DNA of 64,000 nucleotides. Source: Craspedostauros australis (Eukaryota; Bacillariophyta; Bacillariophyceae; Mastogloiales; Achnanthaceae). Positions 45,701-55,166 of the stretch are shown piece after piece. The stretch's first letter is position 1. Every line of letters starts with the position of its first letter. The stretch is taken from positions 124,001 through 188,000 of the forward strand of contig JAMXDE010000029.1 of the NCBI GenBank assembly GCA_026770025.1, written 5' to 3'. The notes below the pieces were generated by a model. The model searched no databases. It saw only the letters and a list, made by a program, of their open reading frames with translations, and had not been told where the DNA came from. The position numbers and the translations under genes are program-made.

Positions 45701-45953
45701 TGGCTGTGCGAATGCTCTTCGTCACACCAGTCTCCTCTTGCTTGATCGCCTTGAGGATCCTCTCCTTCTCGCGATGTTGCCTTGCAGACCGTTCTTCTTC
45801 GGTCTTGTCGATCGCGCTTGCGTCTGCGCCTGATAGGACAGTAACCGCGGCTGCTTCCTTCTCTTGTCGTGGTGGAGTCTCACTCGCACCTTCTTCTATC
45901 TTGATAGTCGGGTTGGACAGAGGGATGTCTCTCAATTCCTCTTCCTTGCTCAT
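39702..45953 (-). CDS. Copia Gag-Pol polyprotein of A2
   Basis: One frame of 2,083 codons, colinear with that of A1 and very similar throughout: two zinc knuckles, acidic stretch, protease, integrase, linker, RT with YVDD, RNase H. Differences cluster in the acidic stretch between Gag and protease, where small in-frame length changes occur. The retention of a full-length frame in two separate insertions shows that the unusually long polyprotein is normal for this family. Confidence 0.95.
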   Translation of the reverse strand: MSKEEELRDIPLSNPTIKIEEGASETPPRQEKEAAAVTVLSGADASAIDKTEEERSARQHREKERILKAIKQEETGVTKSIRTAKQGGKSETPPGGEFVSKSTLAKQQAKIEESTTQKQTEIKGASAPTTKQRINMATSANMNKRRIKAPMFSGEQEDYSTWESQAKAYARAQKTRDVMLGKTKVPTVSEIAAAAGEAKEAMEEIYELGCDCFSDLILMMDAEKGKGKQAIQYINQCISDDYPEGDAHGAWNVLAEKFRPSDAVTKIKLKRQFNNEKMKRDTDPDIYITQLESLRSRLHDVKYKISDEEIIMQILSTVSNKYRTHIVNFQHQLTFNPELVTINTIRGVLRTAYATHRGGKAYVDDFQDSNTKSNDTGFTSTGNFKGTCHNCGVYGHRSADCPERKKSNNKKNNNNNNKMNGKRNKGSGFKGKCNYCGIFGHREAECRKKKFNESKKNNEQANAATEGHDKSGHEMVLSAKDIPLCMLVSDDYIEDSFFDNFECVGSDDEVQDDEIVPEWLNEEPIIYEVDPRREVSYECCFNAHDLIGSYGDEAEMDNEANDSDIEEAMSDDDDDANEDGADEDDEVNRDVLPPPQAGRYERTGTFINRSQGETNRSAAPPPPAAGNNRSGIFDEDDSDESEDGNHPDDSFNPNERVVYPGNIDFPPIEDPNSVDYLLHHSTIPNATATALIIQKQLIFDAVMEAGMRVFPGTTRGALMPIWVNMMGSILSEHFKSIEEILVNAIIINHILEANNSETIPETDLHYILGGCMRVLLRERSRVHPYDPATGSHQSNTIPSDYAQLPDDMDDGDHHHPYNEDGVHEDDDDGSFNDEIAAAAVEQLHELSTKYKDKVNKDTWLADSGASCHIVNSDAALFNVRHIKSFVQVGDSTKLDSPKMGSIRLKVKQRDNTGHIIRLDDVKYTPKMAVNLFSTNKALYNGYQLGNNGILMDIINGSGTKIVFDRVFPTSNGFITGAQMHPITPTDDDKAYTAIVKNPSKEISAVNLHRMLGHASLETMKRTAAQYGWKIIGEMPVCRDCAVANARMKNIPKATIPRATRHGERLFIDISYTKHISFGDKRYWTLIVDDCTDHCWSFFLKNKSDQPGYIKRFVQTIKSQTGDQQIIFQGDNSGENKSTQDTLIDAGLNVKFEYTASNTPQQNGRVERKFAYLYTKIRSMLNGAQLDEEYRHGLWAAAASTATAIANITVAKNQKESPHRQFFGNDPPYADALRTFGEVGVVKTTYGGITAKLKNRGEEMVFIGYAHQHASGVYNMYRPSTKSLICSRDIKWLNQSYGQFRGWAPAPNISNETGTTDADGFTTIGRKGATPRTATRQTSEAKRVSFADSNRYYILSDSDDEDNEDDGVVTQLIRNNEEDRSESNHEDDEILPSGDEADDETGVTPPNTPARSIHDTPSRPPPSKPSKRDIARKERIRRHESRGRKGETNPKSTAGKSIPRALRELADFNERGRKEEGYESDPSSNEASDELSDEMIDDSNNETTDDEEIEDEDEEIEITHHSTTGLYGMNAIITERPAIDIGLSMQDENKEPEKHIEPTTFDGAFNHPDPIHRKGYRAAIKKEFDSMDTRKVYSKIKRDAIPRSRRCCKCKWVFKLKRDGTHRARLVACGYSQIAGVDFQEHYSPVIHDVTYRVMMVIMLIKKMDCALVDVVTAFLHGDLDEEIYMNCPNGMDHQPDEALTLHKPIYGLVQSARQWFKMLVSTLKNINFEQSAADPCLFYRKTNEGSMIVAIYVDDCFCCRDSKALEKFLKDIQGSKFKVTIERGLGDYLSCNIELNHDKTRATLRQPHLIRHLIEEFGTKVEKMQRYGTPGTPGQIIVRPSEDNGLQKVGPEEHAEYRRGVGMLLFLIKHSRPDIANPVRELSKALIGPTKAAMKEMYRIIKYVIDTKDYGLKIHPARPDDDGWDMELFCDSEYAGDKNTRISVGGFILYLCKVPILWRSKAQKVVTLSSSEAEYVALSEAAKEIFFVMQLLESVGVPVKTPIKVRVDNIGAIFIAKNPSTSQRSRHIDVRHHYVRNMVINKTIEIIFVKSEQNTSDGFTKNIKADLQREHEKSYLDTSRTFE

Positions 45954-46035
45954 TCAGCTTGTTGCTCTTGAATGATGTTCGTCTTCCTCGCACGATCCGA
46001 TCCGCGGGCTCGCCCTGATCTATCGTTTATAAACG

Positions 46036-46825
46036 TGTTGGCAAGTTCCGCTCACGGTAACCTACGATCGTGGAAGATGGTGTTGGTTGATAGTCGTCTG
46101 TTTGCTATTTCATTAGTTGGCTACTCCGATCCTCTCGGTGTACGCCGTTCTCTTGCCCAATGCTCTCGGTGCTTCAATCTGTTTTGTAGATTCAGTCTCC
46201 GACTATGAGTCGGTACGCAAGATCCTCTCTCGCTCCTCTCTGTATTCTCTCTCTCTCTCTCAACATCGTGTGCTCATGCTACACGATACTCCGTGTTCGA
46301 TGCGTGCTCCGCATTCGACACTCCGTTCATTCAGTACTGGCTTCTACTCCATGAGTACTTACCATTTGAAGTTCACCTTCAGTATCCATGATCTTCATGG
46401 GTCATTGTATCTTCGCCTCCTGCTCTGACTTGGAGACAGCTGTCAACGTGGTGACATGATGACATCCTGTCGACGTCAGTAGGCGTCCTTCTGCTCTCCA
46501 GATGTCATGTTCCATTGGTGATGCTGCAGTCTGTCAGATGATATCATCATCTGAGGTTTAGTTGGGAAGTACCTCGAGATTCTCTTGGTACCATTGATGC
46601 ATGGACGGACGATCTTCTGATTCTCCCAGAAATCGTTATTTGCAAATTTCCTCCAGAAATCTTGCCCCTTTTCGTGTGTTCCATTTCCCCTGTAATTCTG
46701 ACGAATCACAGTATACTATCGACACGAATGTAGTTATACCGTCCAAGTGCGTATGAGAGAATAGCGGGTGAACGATGCACATATACACGTACATCTTGAC
46801 GTATACTCACATGTACATCTCGACA
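46036..46825 (-). repeat. 5' LTR of A2
   Basis: 790-bp partner of 38892-39681. Followed, on the minus strand, by the same leader as A1 (GTTTATAAACGATAGATC). Confidence 0.92.
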
Positions 46826-48857
46826 ACCTCGACGAGGAGATCTACATGCAATGCCCGAAAGGCATGAAGCATGAAACCGACGAATGTCTGCTGCTCAAGA
46901 AAACCATCTACGGACTCGTGCAGAGTGCAAGACAATGGAATAAGAAGCTCGTCGACATCCTATTCAAACTAGGGTTCAGACAGAGCGAGGTGGACCCATG
47001 CCTGCTGATTCGGAATCAGGAAGGGCAACTGCTTTTAATCGGCACCTATGTGGACGATTGCCTCTGCATAGGAGAGGAGCAGGAGTTGAAAAAGCTCGTG
47101 AAGGATATCCAAGCGGAACGGTTCGGTGTCAAGGTGGAGGAAGATCTTGAAGACTACCTGAGTTGCAAGATCATCTTCAACCACGACAAGACGAACTGTT
47201 GGGTAAACCAACCACACATCCTAAAGAACATCATCGATACGTTCGGAAGCGATGTGGTGAAGCTGCAACGATACGGAACGCCTGGGACACCAGGGCAAGG
47301 CATCCAAAGGCAAAGTGACGCACCCAAAGTGGACAAGCAGCGACACAGCAGATACCGAAGCGGAGTAGGCATGCTACTATACCTGGTGAAACACTCTCGA
47401 CCCGACATCGCCAATGCAGTGCGAGAACTGACCAAGGTGTTGGATGGACCAACGGCCGCAGCATACAAGGAAATGCTTCGAGTCATGAAGTTCGTATGGG
47501 ACACGAGAGAGTATGGACTGAAGATGAAACCAAGTCCACTGACCCAAGATGCATGGAAGATTGCAATATTCACCGACAGCGAATTCGCGGGTGATAAGGA
47601 CAACCGCATCAGCGTAGGAGGGCACATCGTCCTACTACAAGGAGTGCCGATCATATGGAGATCAAAGGCACAACGCAGCGTAACACTCAGCTCAACAGAA
47701 GCAGAATACGTCGCACTGTCAGAAGCAGGGAAAGAAATCCGCTTCGTGACGCAACTGATGAGCGACATCGGATTAAAGATGCACAAGCCCGCGGACGTTA
47801 TGGTCGATAACGTCGGAGCGATCTTCATCGCCTCCAACCCATCGACATCCGCAAGAACAAGGCACATCGACATCCGACATCACTTCATACGTGAACTCGT
47901 CAAAAATGGAGAAGCCATAACCAAATTCGTGCGATCGGAAGACAACATCGCAGACGGCTTCACAAAGAACACCAAAAAGGAGATCTACGACAACCACAAG
48001 AATCACTTCATCCAACTGCGGTCTGCAATGGATTAATGGGAGTAAGGCGAAAGGTGAGAGAGAAGGACGGTGATGATGGATGTTATGTTGTCGATGCGAC
48101 AATGGAAGGGTGTTAGGAATTGAGGGTACGACTTTGCCGGAATACCCGTAATTGCCGCACCTCCCAACATTGTTCGTCACAGCTTTGAATATTATTCATC
48201 ACATGTTCGGAGACTATTTGTCACACCTTTGCATACCATGTCATTATGACTATGACTAAGCATACGGACGCGATTGATACCTGTATAACCGCGAGGAGGA
48301 TAGCCTGTCCTCTGGTAACGTAAGGAAGACACCCACGGCGGATCAGGAGGTCCCGATACCACGCCAACCATGGCAACCATCCAGACGACGACGTCGATCA
48401 GAACAGCATGTCCATGGGCAAGTGACGCACCTTCTTCAGAGGACAGCACATGCCTCTCCTGCGGACAAGAACATCCGCAGGTTTGGAACATCAGAAAGGA
48501 TCAGAATATCCACAGGTTTGGAACATCACCAAAGGTGACATCGATCATGAGACGACGGCGTCATGAGATCAACGATGGAAAACATGAGATAGACAAGCGC
48601 TCAGGACTGCAGATCCCTACCATGCAAGCGTAGACAGCTACGACAATGCAGAGACAAGGAAGCAAGAACAGAGCATGATGAACGAAGAGGGAAGCACCTA
48701 AGAGACAACAGGATGCCCTGTGTCGTTACCGCGACAGATGCCTGTCAAGAAAACGAAATCGGAAGAGAAAGTGAGATTGTGCTCACAGTTCTAAAACGGT
48801 ACAGTTTCTAACAGCAGATTAGAATTTAGTACTAACTATAACCCCGGATTTCCAACA
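46826..48857 (+). mobile_element. Remnant of Copia element C (RT/RNase H and 3' LTR)
   Basis: Starts abruptly at the A2 boundary in the middle of a reverse transcriptase region, runs through the catalytic region (near 47047) and RNase H to a stop at 48036, then a purine tract (GGAAGGG) and a probable LTR. Related to A1/A2 but clearly a different family; by eye a little over half of residues match. The 5' part is missing from this window, so the element is incomplete. Confidence 0.82.
48111..48857 (+). repeat. Probable 3' LTR of Copia element C
   Basis: Directly follows the purine tract. Begins TGTTAGGAAT and ends GGATTTCCAACA (TG...CA, with imperfectly inverted ends). No partner LTR lies in the window, so the boundaries rest on end motifs only. 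Confidence 0.6.
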
Positions 48858-49094
48858 CTGGCCATTGTGAACAAGGCTGTCCCTGGATTTCCCTGTGTGA
48901 GTACACAAATACATACACCTTACATATTACCAGAGAGCCACGAAGAGCGGAGAGCAGGATAGGTGGAGGTCGTCGTGATCCCCTGTGTGTGCATACATAT
49001 TGACTCGATAGCCGTTCTGCCTCGCACCCTACACAAGATAAAAGCAGGTGGCGTAAAAAAGCCTACAGCGCAGGCTGGGCACACACTAATCAGC

Positions 49095-49919
49095 TTAATC
49101 CATGGGTTATATGTATAGTGCAATGGAGCGCAGTGACTTATCCTTTGGTATGTAAAATATATTTTATTGAACACTTAGGTTTGTTTGTAAATACAAAGTC
49201 CTGCTGAACCTGCTTTGCTCTCATGGACATGGGACGCCATGGCCATCTACTGAGCCGTTGGCATGGTGTGGAAAGAGACTGGTGGCGGCAGTGGTTTTAC
49301 TTGTTGTTTCTGGTGTTGTGATGTGAGTGCTTGCAGGTTCACTGACACTGAAACAAGAAGTTGAGAGGAGAGCAGATGAACAACAGCCAGAAGCCAACAA
49401 TGACTGTTCGCGATGACCAGCAGAGAGGAGGTCCAAGCACACAGGCAGGGAATAGACCTGAAGCAAGGACGAGGCTGTACAATTGAGTGGGTACATGGAG
49501 AGAAGGCAATGTGTGCTGAATGGGACGTGGACGAAGCTCAACCTGTTGGGCCATGAACGGTGGCAGAACCGAGAACAAGGCAGTGTGACAGTCTTGGTGG
49601 GGGTCAGGCTTTGGATTACACACCAACCCACAACTCTGGATCTCGGCAACTGATCCACGGCCCAGATGAAGCAGCAACTTCAGCATGCCTACTGCCACTG
49701 CCCAATCCTCGACATTGTTTCGCAACAACCCGCCTCACCCACGCGAAATGTGAGTGTGTCGATGAAGGACACGACTGGACATTGGTCGAAACACGACTGA
49801 GAATTTCGAATCCAAGTTGCCCCTCTACGTTTGCATGCCTCACGTGTCTAGTCGTAGATTAATGCGAAAAATATAAACTTTTTAACTACAAGGCCCAGAA
49901 GCTTGTAACTTCACCCATA
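49095..49919 (-). repeat. Dispersed repeat R, copy 2
   Basis: Inverted copy of 24735-25600, roughly 80% alike, ending where element Y-c is inserted. The 237 bp between the element C LTR and this repeat shows no gene. Confidence 0.65.
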
Positions 49920-50694
49920 TCCATAATGAGGGTTTTCATGTCTGTGGAGACAAACTCTACGTAGCTTGTCTCCACAGGCAAATTGAAGTCTCAATTTGCC
50001 TCCACAGGCAAATCGACCCCCATTTGCCTGTGGAGACAAACGGAAGGTCGCCGAAAATGGCAACGTACTACTTAAGTCCCACATTCCTCCACGATGTCCC
50101 GTGTTGCAGAAAAAAAAAACCGATTTCGGTCCGAAACCCGAAAGTGGGTTGTTTTTTTCTGACTCCTTCGAGTAACTCACTTATTTGGCGATTTCAAAAA
50201 AAAAAACGTCGCGATGCAGCACGGCGTCATTGGTCATGTCTCAGGGGTTCCTTTCCGTGCGCCTGTCTTGCTTTTCTGACGTCATGGGATCTGAGGTAAT
50301 GAGCTTTTACTTTTTGATTTCGATGTCATCCACCACGCTCCTGACAACAACACCAAAATCCTGGCAACGGTGTAACACAACAAGGAGGGTGGAGCACGAC
50401 GCATGATCATTGTTTGTTCAATTCCCACAGCTGCAACGATTATTATAAATTTAAGACATGAGGCATGTCGTGAGTCGACCTGGCCAGCGAAAAAGGGTTT
50501 GAAAAAAAAACGGCTTCTCGTAAAGCGTATTTGGGCTAGTCCGTTGAGTCGCAGTTTGTCTGTGGAGACAAATGGACCCCAATTTGCCTGTGGAGACAAA
50601 TGGACCCCAATTTGCCTGTGGAGACAAATTGCACCTCCAATTTGCCTGGGGAGACAAGCTACGTAGGCCAGTACCAGGCCGAAATCATTATGGA
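49920..50694 (-). mobile_element. MITE-like element Y-c
   Basis: 775 bp between TA dinucleotides (49918-49919 and 50695-50696), ends TCCATAATGA/TCATTATGGA. Same family as Y-a and Y-b, uninterrupted, with the GTCTCCACAGGC version of the subterminal motif several times at each end. It lies at the edge of repeat R copy 2. Confidence 0.8.
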
Positions 50695-50806
50695 TATGGA
50701 TAAGATCGCACGATGGTCTAGATTTTGTTTTTATATGTCATGTTAAATTTTACGAAAATCTGAGTCACGGCTAGGCGCGACTGCACCTTCGTTCACTCAA
50801 GTGGGT

Positions 50807-52706
50807 CATAGAGGAGAGCAGTGGTATTTGGGATGGGATCTTCAATTGGACGCGTACTCCCTCGCCGCAGGTCCCATGGGGCGCGCTATAGATTCTCTAC
50901 AGAGCAACAGGCGCACTATACGGGAATCATGTATAAAAGCGACAAACGAACGAAGCATGGCTTGCATCCTCAGAACCTTCTTCAATTCCAAAATTGGTCA
51001 TGCCCAAATTGTTTTGGCCTTGCCTGTACTCGTATACTCTCGCATCACCGCCAGCGGCAATCGAGGACGGGGTGCTTTTAAGATGCTTGTTATTGTTGTT
51101 GACTGATGAAGCGGAACCTTGTGCTTGAAACATCTCCCATCGATCACCCATGGCCTGCTGTGCGGAGAAGCTTGGAGTGAATTATATCCACGACGCCCCC
51201 CGATCAACATTACGGACTGCGTTGCCTGTCTGCCACCTTGAAAAGCAGATTCTTACAAGGTTGCTGCAACCAACTGCGTTCTTCTTCCTGCAAATACCGC
51301 GCAAACACCTTGAACGACGTAGTGTTCAGCTTCGCATACCCATCAGTCTTCTCGTTGTAAGTGAGAGCATATCGATTCATGAAAGCCTCAGTGGTGTCGC
51401 GCGACCCCACCACGCGTAGCGTGCGTCCGTCCAGTCCAACGTAAGTTCCCTCCGCCGGTTCAATCGGCGTCGAGCCTTGCGAGAAGTCGCTGACGCCAGC
51501 TCGCATGGCGTAGGGACCAGTGACACGAGGCACGTTCTGTTTCAACACACTACCAACGGCAAACAGCCGTTTCAGCACTTGGTGAATGGAGTAATACATG
51601 ATCGGATGCTTGGGCGATGCTGCAACAAAGTACTGAGTGAGCTTCCTGTCACGCGCTACGACAGCGTAGGCATCATCCTCCGGTTGGATGGCACCATCTT
51701 GGAAGAACCTCTTTCCTGGAGCGGTGTCCATGTCGGAATATATCCCTCCGTATTCGTACAGCACGAGATACCTCCACAGATCAGCCTTGCCAGCACCGCT
51801 CACAACGCATTCTCGGAAGAAGTGCAGATTGGGGAATTCTGGAAAGAGCTTTCCCAGTAGCCGATCAACTGCTGCTTCATCGTGGAATGCGAAAGAGTGG
51901 CCTTCAAGGTGCCATCTTTGCATGATCCTTTCGAACGCAGGTGTCATGCATGGGAACTTTGCGGTGATGTGGACGATCCTGGGGATCTTGCGTGGGGGGA
52001 GCGTTGCGTTGAGTGTGTCAGTTGCAGAAGTTGGATCGATGAAGGTGCTGTTGATGAAGGTCGTTCCATTCGGGCACATTTCTGGCTTGAAGTTGCTGGT
52101 CATCACCAATTCTTGGAGGGGTATGTGCCGTGTTTCTCGGTTGAGATGGTCTCGAAGTTGCTTGGGCATGGACGTTGCCATTCCTTGTGGTGATGGTGGT
52201 GGTGTATCTCCTCCTCCTCCGGCTACCGCTTCTACTGGCAGTAGCGTCGATGAGCTTGAGCCTGTTTCACTCACAGACCTCTCGTCTGATTCACCCATTC
52301 GAGAATCGATCATTGTCGGGAGGACGCCATCAAAATCAGAATGGTTGGTCCGATTGGTCTCCCTCACATCTCGGATGAAGAGAATGCATAGAAGCAGAAT
52401 GATGACGATGTTCTTCCCTGCCAGGAACGACGACGACGACGACGACAGCGGCGTTGACGGCGATCGTGATGATGATCGCGCCATCTTGCCCTTCTTTGAT
52501 GTGTTGGAAATACGATGACTCTGTGCGCTGTTGTATTCACCGCCGTCAAGGCAACATCCACATTGGAGATTGCTGTGCGAGTGCTCGCACGAAATCTGTG
52601 GATTGGAGAGCTTGATGACTTGTGCGTTGGCCAAGTCCTCCAACCCCCCTCCAAAGGTCTCCGTCACAGCGCCGGCGCTTCGTTGTGGAATTTCCGCTCT
52701 TGTTGG
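50807..52706. repeat. Segmental duplication, copy 2
   Basis: Partner of 5992-7795, about 45 kb away in the same orientation. Has about 100 bp (about 52531-52630) absent from copy 1, bounded by a short direct repeat (GATGACTCTGTGCGCTG and GATGACTTGTGCGTTGG). Confidence 0.9.
51210..52484 (-). CDS. DXD glycosyltransferase (Gly_transf_sug/OCH1-like), copy 2
   Basis: 424 residues from the ATG at 52484; the open frame extends 149 codons upstream to 52931, but only the MARSSS start is shared with copy 1. Nearly identical to copy 1: membrane anchor near residues 20-37, acidic/Ser-rich stem, KADLWRYLVLYEYGG and DMD motif. Differences are a two-Ser insertion before the anchor, changes just after it (RETNRTNHSDF against READRAIRSDF), and scattered substitutions. 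All catalytic-looking motifs are kept, so both copies may be active. Predicted Golgi type II enzyme; substrate unknown. Confidence 0.88.
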   Translation of the reverse strand: MARSSSRSPSTPLSSSSSSFLAGKNIVIILLLCILFIRDVRETNRTNHSDFDGVLPTMIDSRMGESDERSVSETGSSSSTLLPVEAVAGGGGDTPPPSPQGMATSMPKQLRDHLNRETRHIPLQELVMTSNFKPEMCPNGTTFINSTFIDPTSATDTLNATLPPRKIPRIVHITAKFPCMTPAFERIMQRWHLEGHSFAFHDEAAVDRLLGKLFPEFPNLHFFRECVVSGAGKADLWRYLVLYEYGGIYSDMDTAPGKRFFQDGAIQPEDDAYAVVARDRKLTQYFVAASPKHPIMYYSIHQVLKRLFAVGSVLKQNVPRVTGPYAMRAGVSDFSQGSTPIEPAEGTYVGLDGRTLRVVGSRDTTEAFMNRYALTYNEKTDGYAKLNTTSFKVFARYLQEEERSWLQQPCKNLLFKVADRQRSP

Positions 52707-53092
52707 CGTCATCGTTTTGACACTCGCGGTCGAATTGGTCAGACGCAATATCTCATTCAGTCGTGTTTTCACACTCATGTCACGACTGCACGAGGGTGGC
52801 TGCGCCACCACACAGACTTCGCTTCTGTGCTGTCCAAGCCTTTTGGTGTTGAAGACCTTCGCGTGACACCAGAGCTCTTTGGTGTTCGATGGAACATGAT
52901 CACTCCTTGCACCTCCATGATGACATCTCACATCATGTCACCCATGTGCAGCGCCTGAGTAAGAATTAGATGCAAGAGAGTCAGAGTTGAGAGCCACGAA
53001 CACCAACAGGAAAGGGAGCGCGAGGAGAGGAGGAACGGACCAACCATTCAGCAAGGCAACTCATTCGGAAGGAAAGCATCGATTCGACCATC
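52485..53092. other. Divergent upstream region, glycosyltransferase copy 2 / MFS gene
   Basis: About 600 bp between two divergent starts. The open frame on the minus strand is probably leader sequence, not protein. No specific promoter element identified. Confidence 0.45.
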
Positions 53093-54931
53093 ATGCCATC
53101 ATCCCATGCTCAACCGCCTCCATCGCTTCCATCACATCTGCGCACAGAACAACAATCGAGAACTGTTGCGATGCTATCTGGCACAGCACAACCAGAAGAC
53201 ACACAAGTAGGAGCAGGAGCATCAGAAACATCATCATCAGCAGCAACATCAGCAGCAACATCATCAGCAACATCATCAACAGCAGCAGCGCCGCCCACAT
53301 CCGCGGCGGCGACGGAACCAATTCCGGCGGGCTCGTCGACCACCACAGTCACCATACGCACCACCACCACGCAGTCCACAGCGCTGTTGAAAAACATGTG
53401 TACGAAGCCTCTCCCGTCATGGTACCCACACTATCGCGGAAGGCCTTTGTATCATGGCAACCGTGAGGCGCTGGCATGGGCGCTGGATGGCATCGGCCGC
53501 TCTGTTTCCTTCATTGGATCTGGTGCGTTCCTCGGCACGGCGCTTCTTCGCATTGCCACGGAAGCTGCAGGGTGCGAGACGGAGATCCCGGAAGGCGAGA
53601 ACAAGATTCCAGAATGTCACGGCACTGTTTACGGGATCAAGCCATCTTCGTTGTTGACGACCTACACCATGGTCATCGGCGTGACATCCGCCACGCTACT
53701 GCCCTTGATCGGCGCCATCGTCGATTACACGGACCATCGATTGCTGGTGGGTCGCGTGACGTCCATAATCTTCTGCCTGTTGCTGATTCCGCAGATCTTC
53801 ATCTCGGAAGACACCTGGTTGGCAGTCGCCATCCTTCAGGTCGTCCTATCCCTTGTCGGATGGATGCAAACCTCCATCACGTACGCTTACCTTCCGGAAC
53901 TGTCGCCGGATGACGAGATGCGGATGAATGATTACACCAAGAACTTCACAGTCACGTCGTTCTCCGCGATGGTTGTCTACTTGGGAGCAGTTATTGCGGG
54001 CGTTGCCATCGCAGGATATGGCGACAACGATGTTGTCACCGCAATGGTTGGCATGATCGTTGCCTTCATAGTCAACGTCATCCTCTTGTCCGCAGCTTGG
54101 GGGCCACTCTTCCAACCGAGGCCCACGTTGCATGTGCTGGAGCCAGGGAAGTCCATTTGGACGGCAGGGTTCGTGGAGATTGGCAACACCATGAGCCACA
54201 TTGTCAAGAACCAGCGCGCTCTGAGGTGGTTCTACCTGGCCATCGCATGGTCGGATTCTGCCATACAGGCGCTGGCCACCGTCGCTATCACCTACATGAC
54301 CGACAAGCTGCAGTTCACGGGGCAGGAGAATGGAGTCGCCATACTCTGCATGCTGCTGGGCAGTGTACCGGGCGGCTTTGTCTCGAACAAGGTTACAACC
54401 CGAACGGACCCCTTCCGCTCATCGATCGCTGCGCTGTGTCTCCTCATCACGGTCACGCTGCTCGTCGGCGCTTTCCTCAGCGGACCTGAGCAACAGAACG
54501 AGACATATCTGCTGGCGTTCTTCTGGGGCGTGGGCACCGGGTGGAAATGGACCTGCGATCGTCTGGTGGCGTCGAGCATCATTCCGCCGGGTCGCGACGC
54601 CGAGATGATGGGCTTCTTTCTGTTCAGCGGGCAGGTCCTGTCGTGGATCCCGCCCTTGGTATTCACCGCCATGAACGAGGCTGGTGTGTCGCAGCAAATC
54701 AGCGTGGCGACACTGGCGGTGTATTTCTGCCTGTCGCTGTTGTCATATCTCCTGGCCGGGAAATACGAGACAGCACGGCAGGAGGTGAACAAAGACAGCG
54801 CATTCGCGTCAGCGAGTGTTGTGGCATTGCCGAAGCATGGCATCCAACTCAAACCGTCCAGTGGCGCAGACACTACTGCTGCTGCTGCTGTCGCAACGCT
54901 GGCATCACAGACAAAGCCCAGCGAGATATAG
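53093..54931 (+). CDS. MFS transporter, Atg22-like
   Basis: 612 residues. The first 100 or so are Ser/Ala/Thr-rich and probably disordered. The rest has about 11-12 hydrophobic segments. Features that point to the Atg22-like major facilitator group are DGIGRSVSFIGSGAFLGTAL in the first segment, LIGAIVDYTDHR after segment 3, and late helices around GWKWTCDRLVASSIIPPGRD with AEMMGFFLFSGQ. Fungal Atg22 exports amino acids from the vacuole; whether this protein does so is inference. A possible second start is MLSGTAQ at 53171. It is convergent with glycosyltransferase paralogue 3 (stop to stop 235 bp). Confidence 0.8.
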   Translation: MPSSHAQPPPSLPSHLRTEQQSRTVAMLSGTAQPEDTQVGAGASETSSSAATSAATSSATSSTAAAPPTSAAATEPIPAGSSTTTVTIRTTTTQSTALLKNMCTKPLPSWYPHYRGRPLYHGNREALAWALDGIGRSVSFIGSGAFLGTALLRIATEAAGCETEIPEGENKIPECHGTVYGIKPSSLLTTYTMVIGVTSATLLPLIGAIVDYTDHRLLVGRVTSIIFCLLLIPQIFISEDTWLAVAILQVVLSLVGWMQTSITYAYLPELSPDDEMRMNDYTKNFTVTSFSAMVVYLGAVIAGVAIAGYGDNDVVTAMVGMIVAFIVNVILLSAAWGPLFQPRPTLHVLEPGKSIWTAGFVEIGNTMSHIVKNQRALRWFYLAIAWSDSAIQALATVAITYMTDKLQFTGQENGVAILCMLLGSVPGGFVSNKVTTRTDPFRSSIAALCLLITVTLLVGAFLSGPEQQNETYLLAFFWGVGTGWKWTCDRLVASSIIPPGRDAEMMGFFLFSGQVLSWIPPLVFTAMNEAGVSQQISVATLAVYFCLSLLSYLLAGKYETARQEVNKDSAFASASVVALPKHGIQLKPSSGADTTAAAAVATLASQTKPSEI

Positions 54932-55166
54932 CATGGTGACGCAATCGCGTGAATGATCGCAGTATGGTCGGTCAATGTACATTTTGCAAGTTCTGTTGAG
55001 TAAACTAGAGAATAGAGTAGTAGGTGTTTACGAGTATGTGAGGACCCTGTCTAGAGTACATGTGTATGACGAGTCATGATCCATCATCCTACATCGTCGA
55101 AGAATATCAATAGAGAGAGAGAGACCACTCTTTGCGCCGTCCAAGGTACCTGTGCAACGACTAAGA

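Larger units (their letters stand above)
38892..46825 (-). mobile_element. Copia LTR retrotransposon A2, looks whole
   Basis: 7,934 bp with 790-bp LTRs (38892-39681 and 46036-46825), same family as A1 but on the minus strand. The LTRs differ at about six positions by eye, under 1%, so it is young but older than A1. No matching target duplication is seen: the left flank is fossil B and the right flank is the RT region of fossil C. Confidence 0.93.

Noticed and set aside
52485-52931. N-terminal extension of glycosyltransferase copy 2 (149 codons)
   Set aside because: Not conserved in copy 1 or paralogue 3, and it precedes the normal cytosolic tail and membrane anchor.
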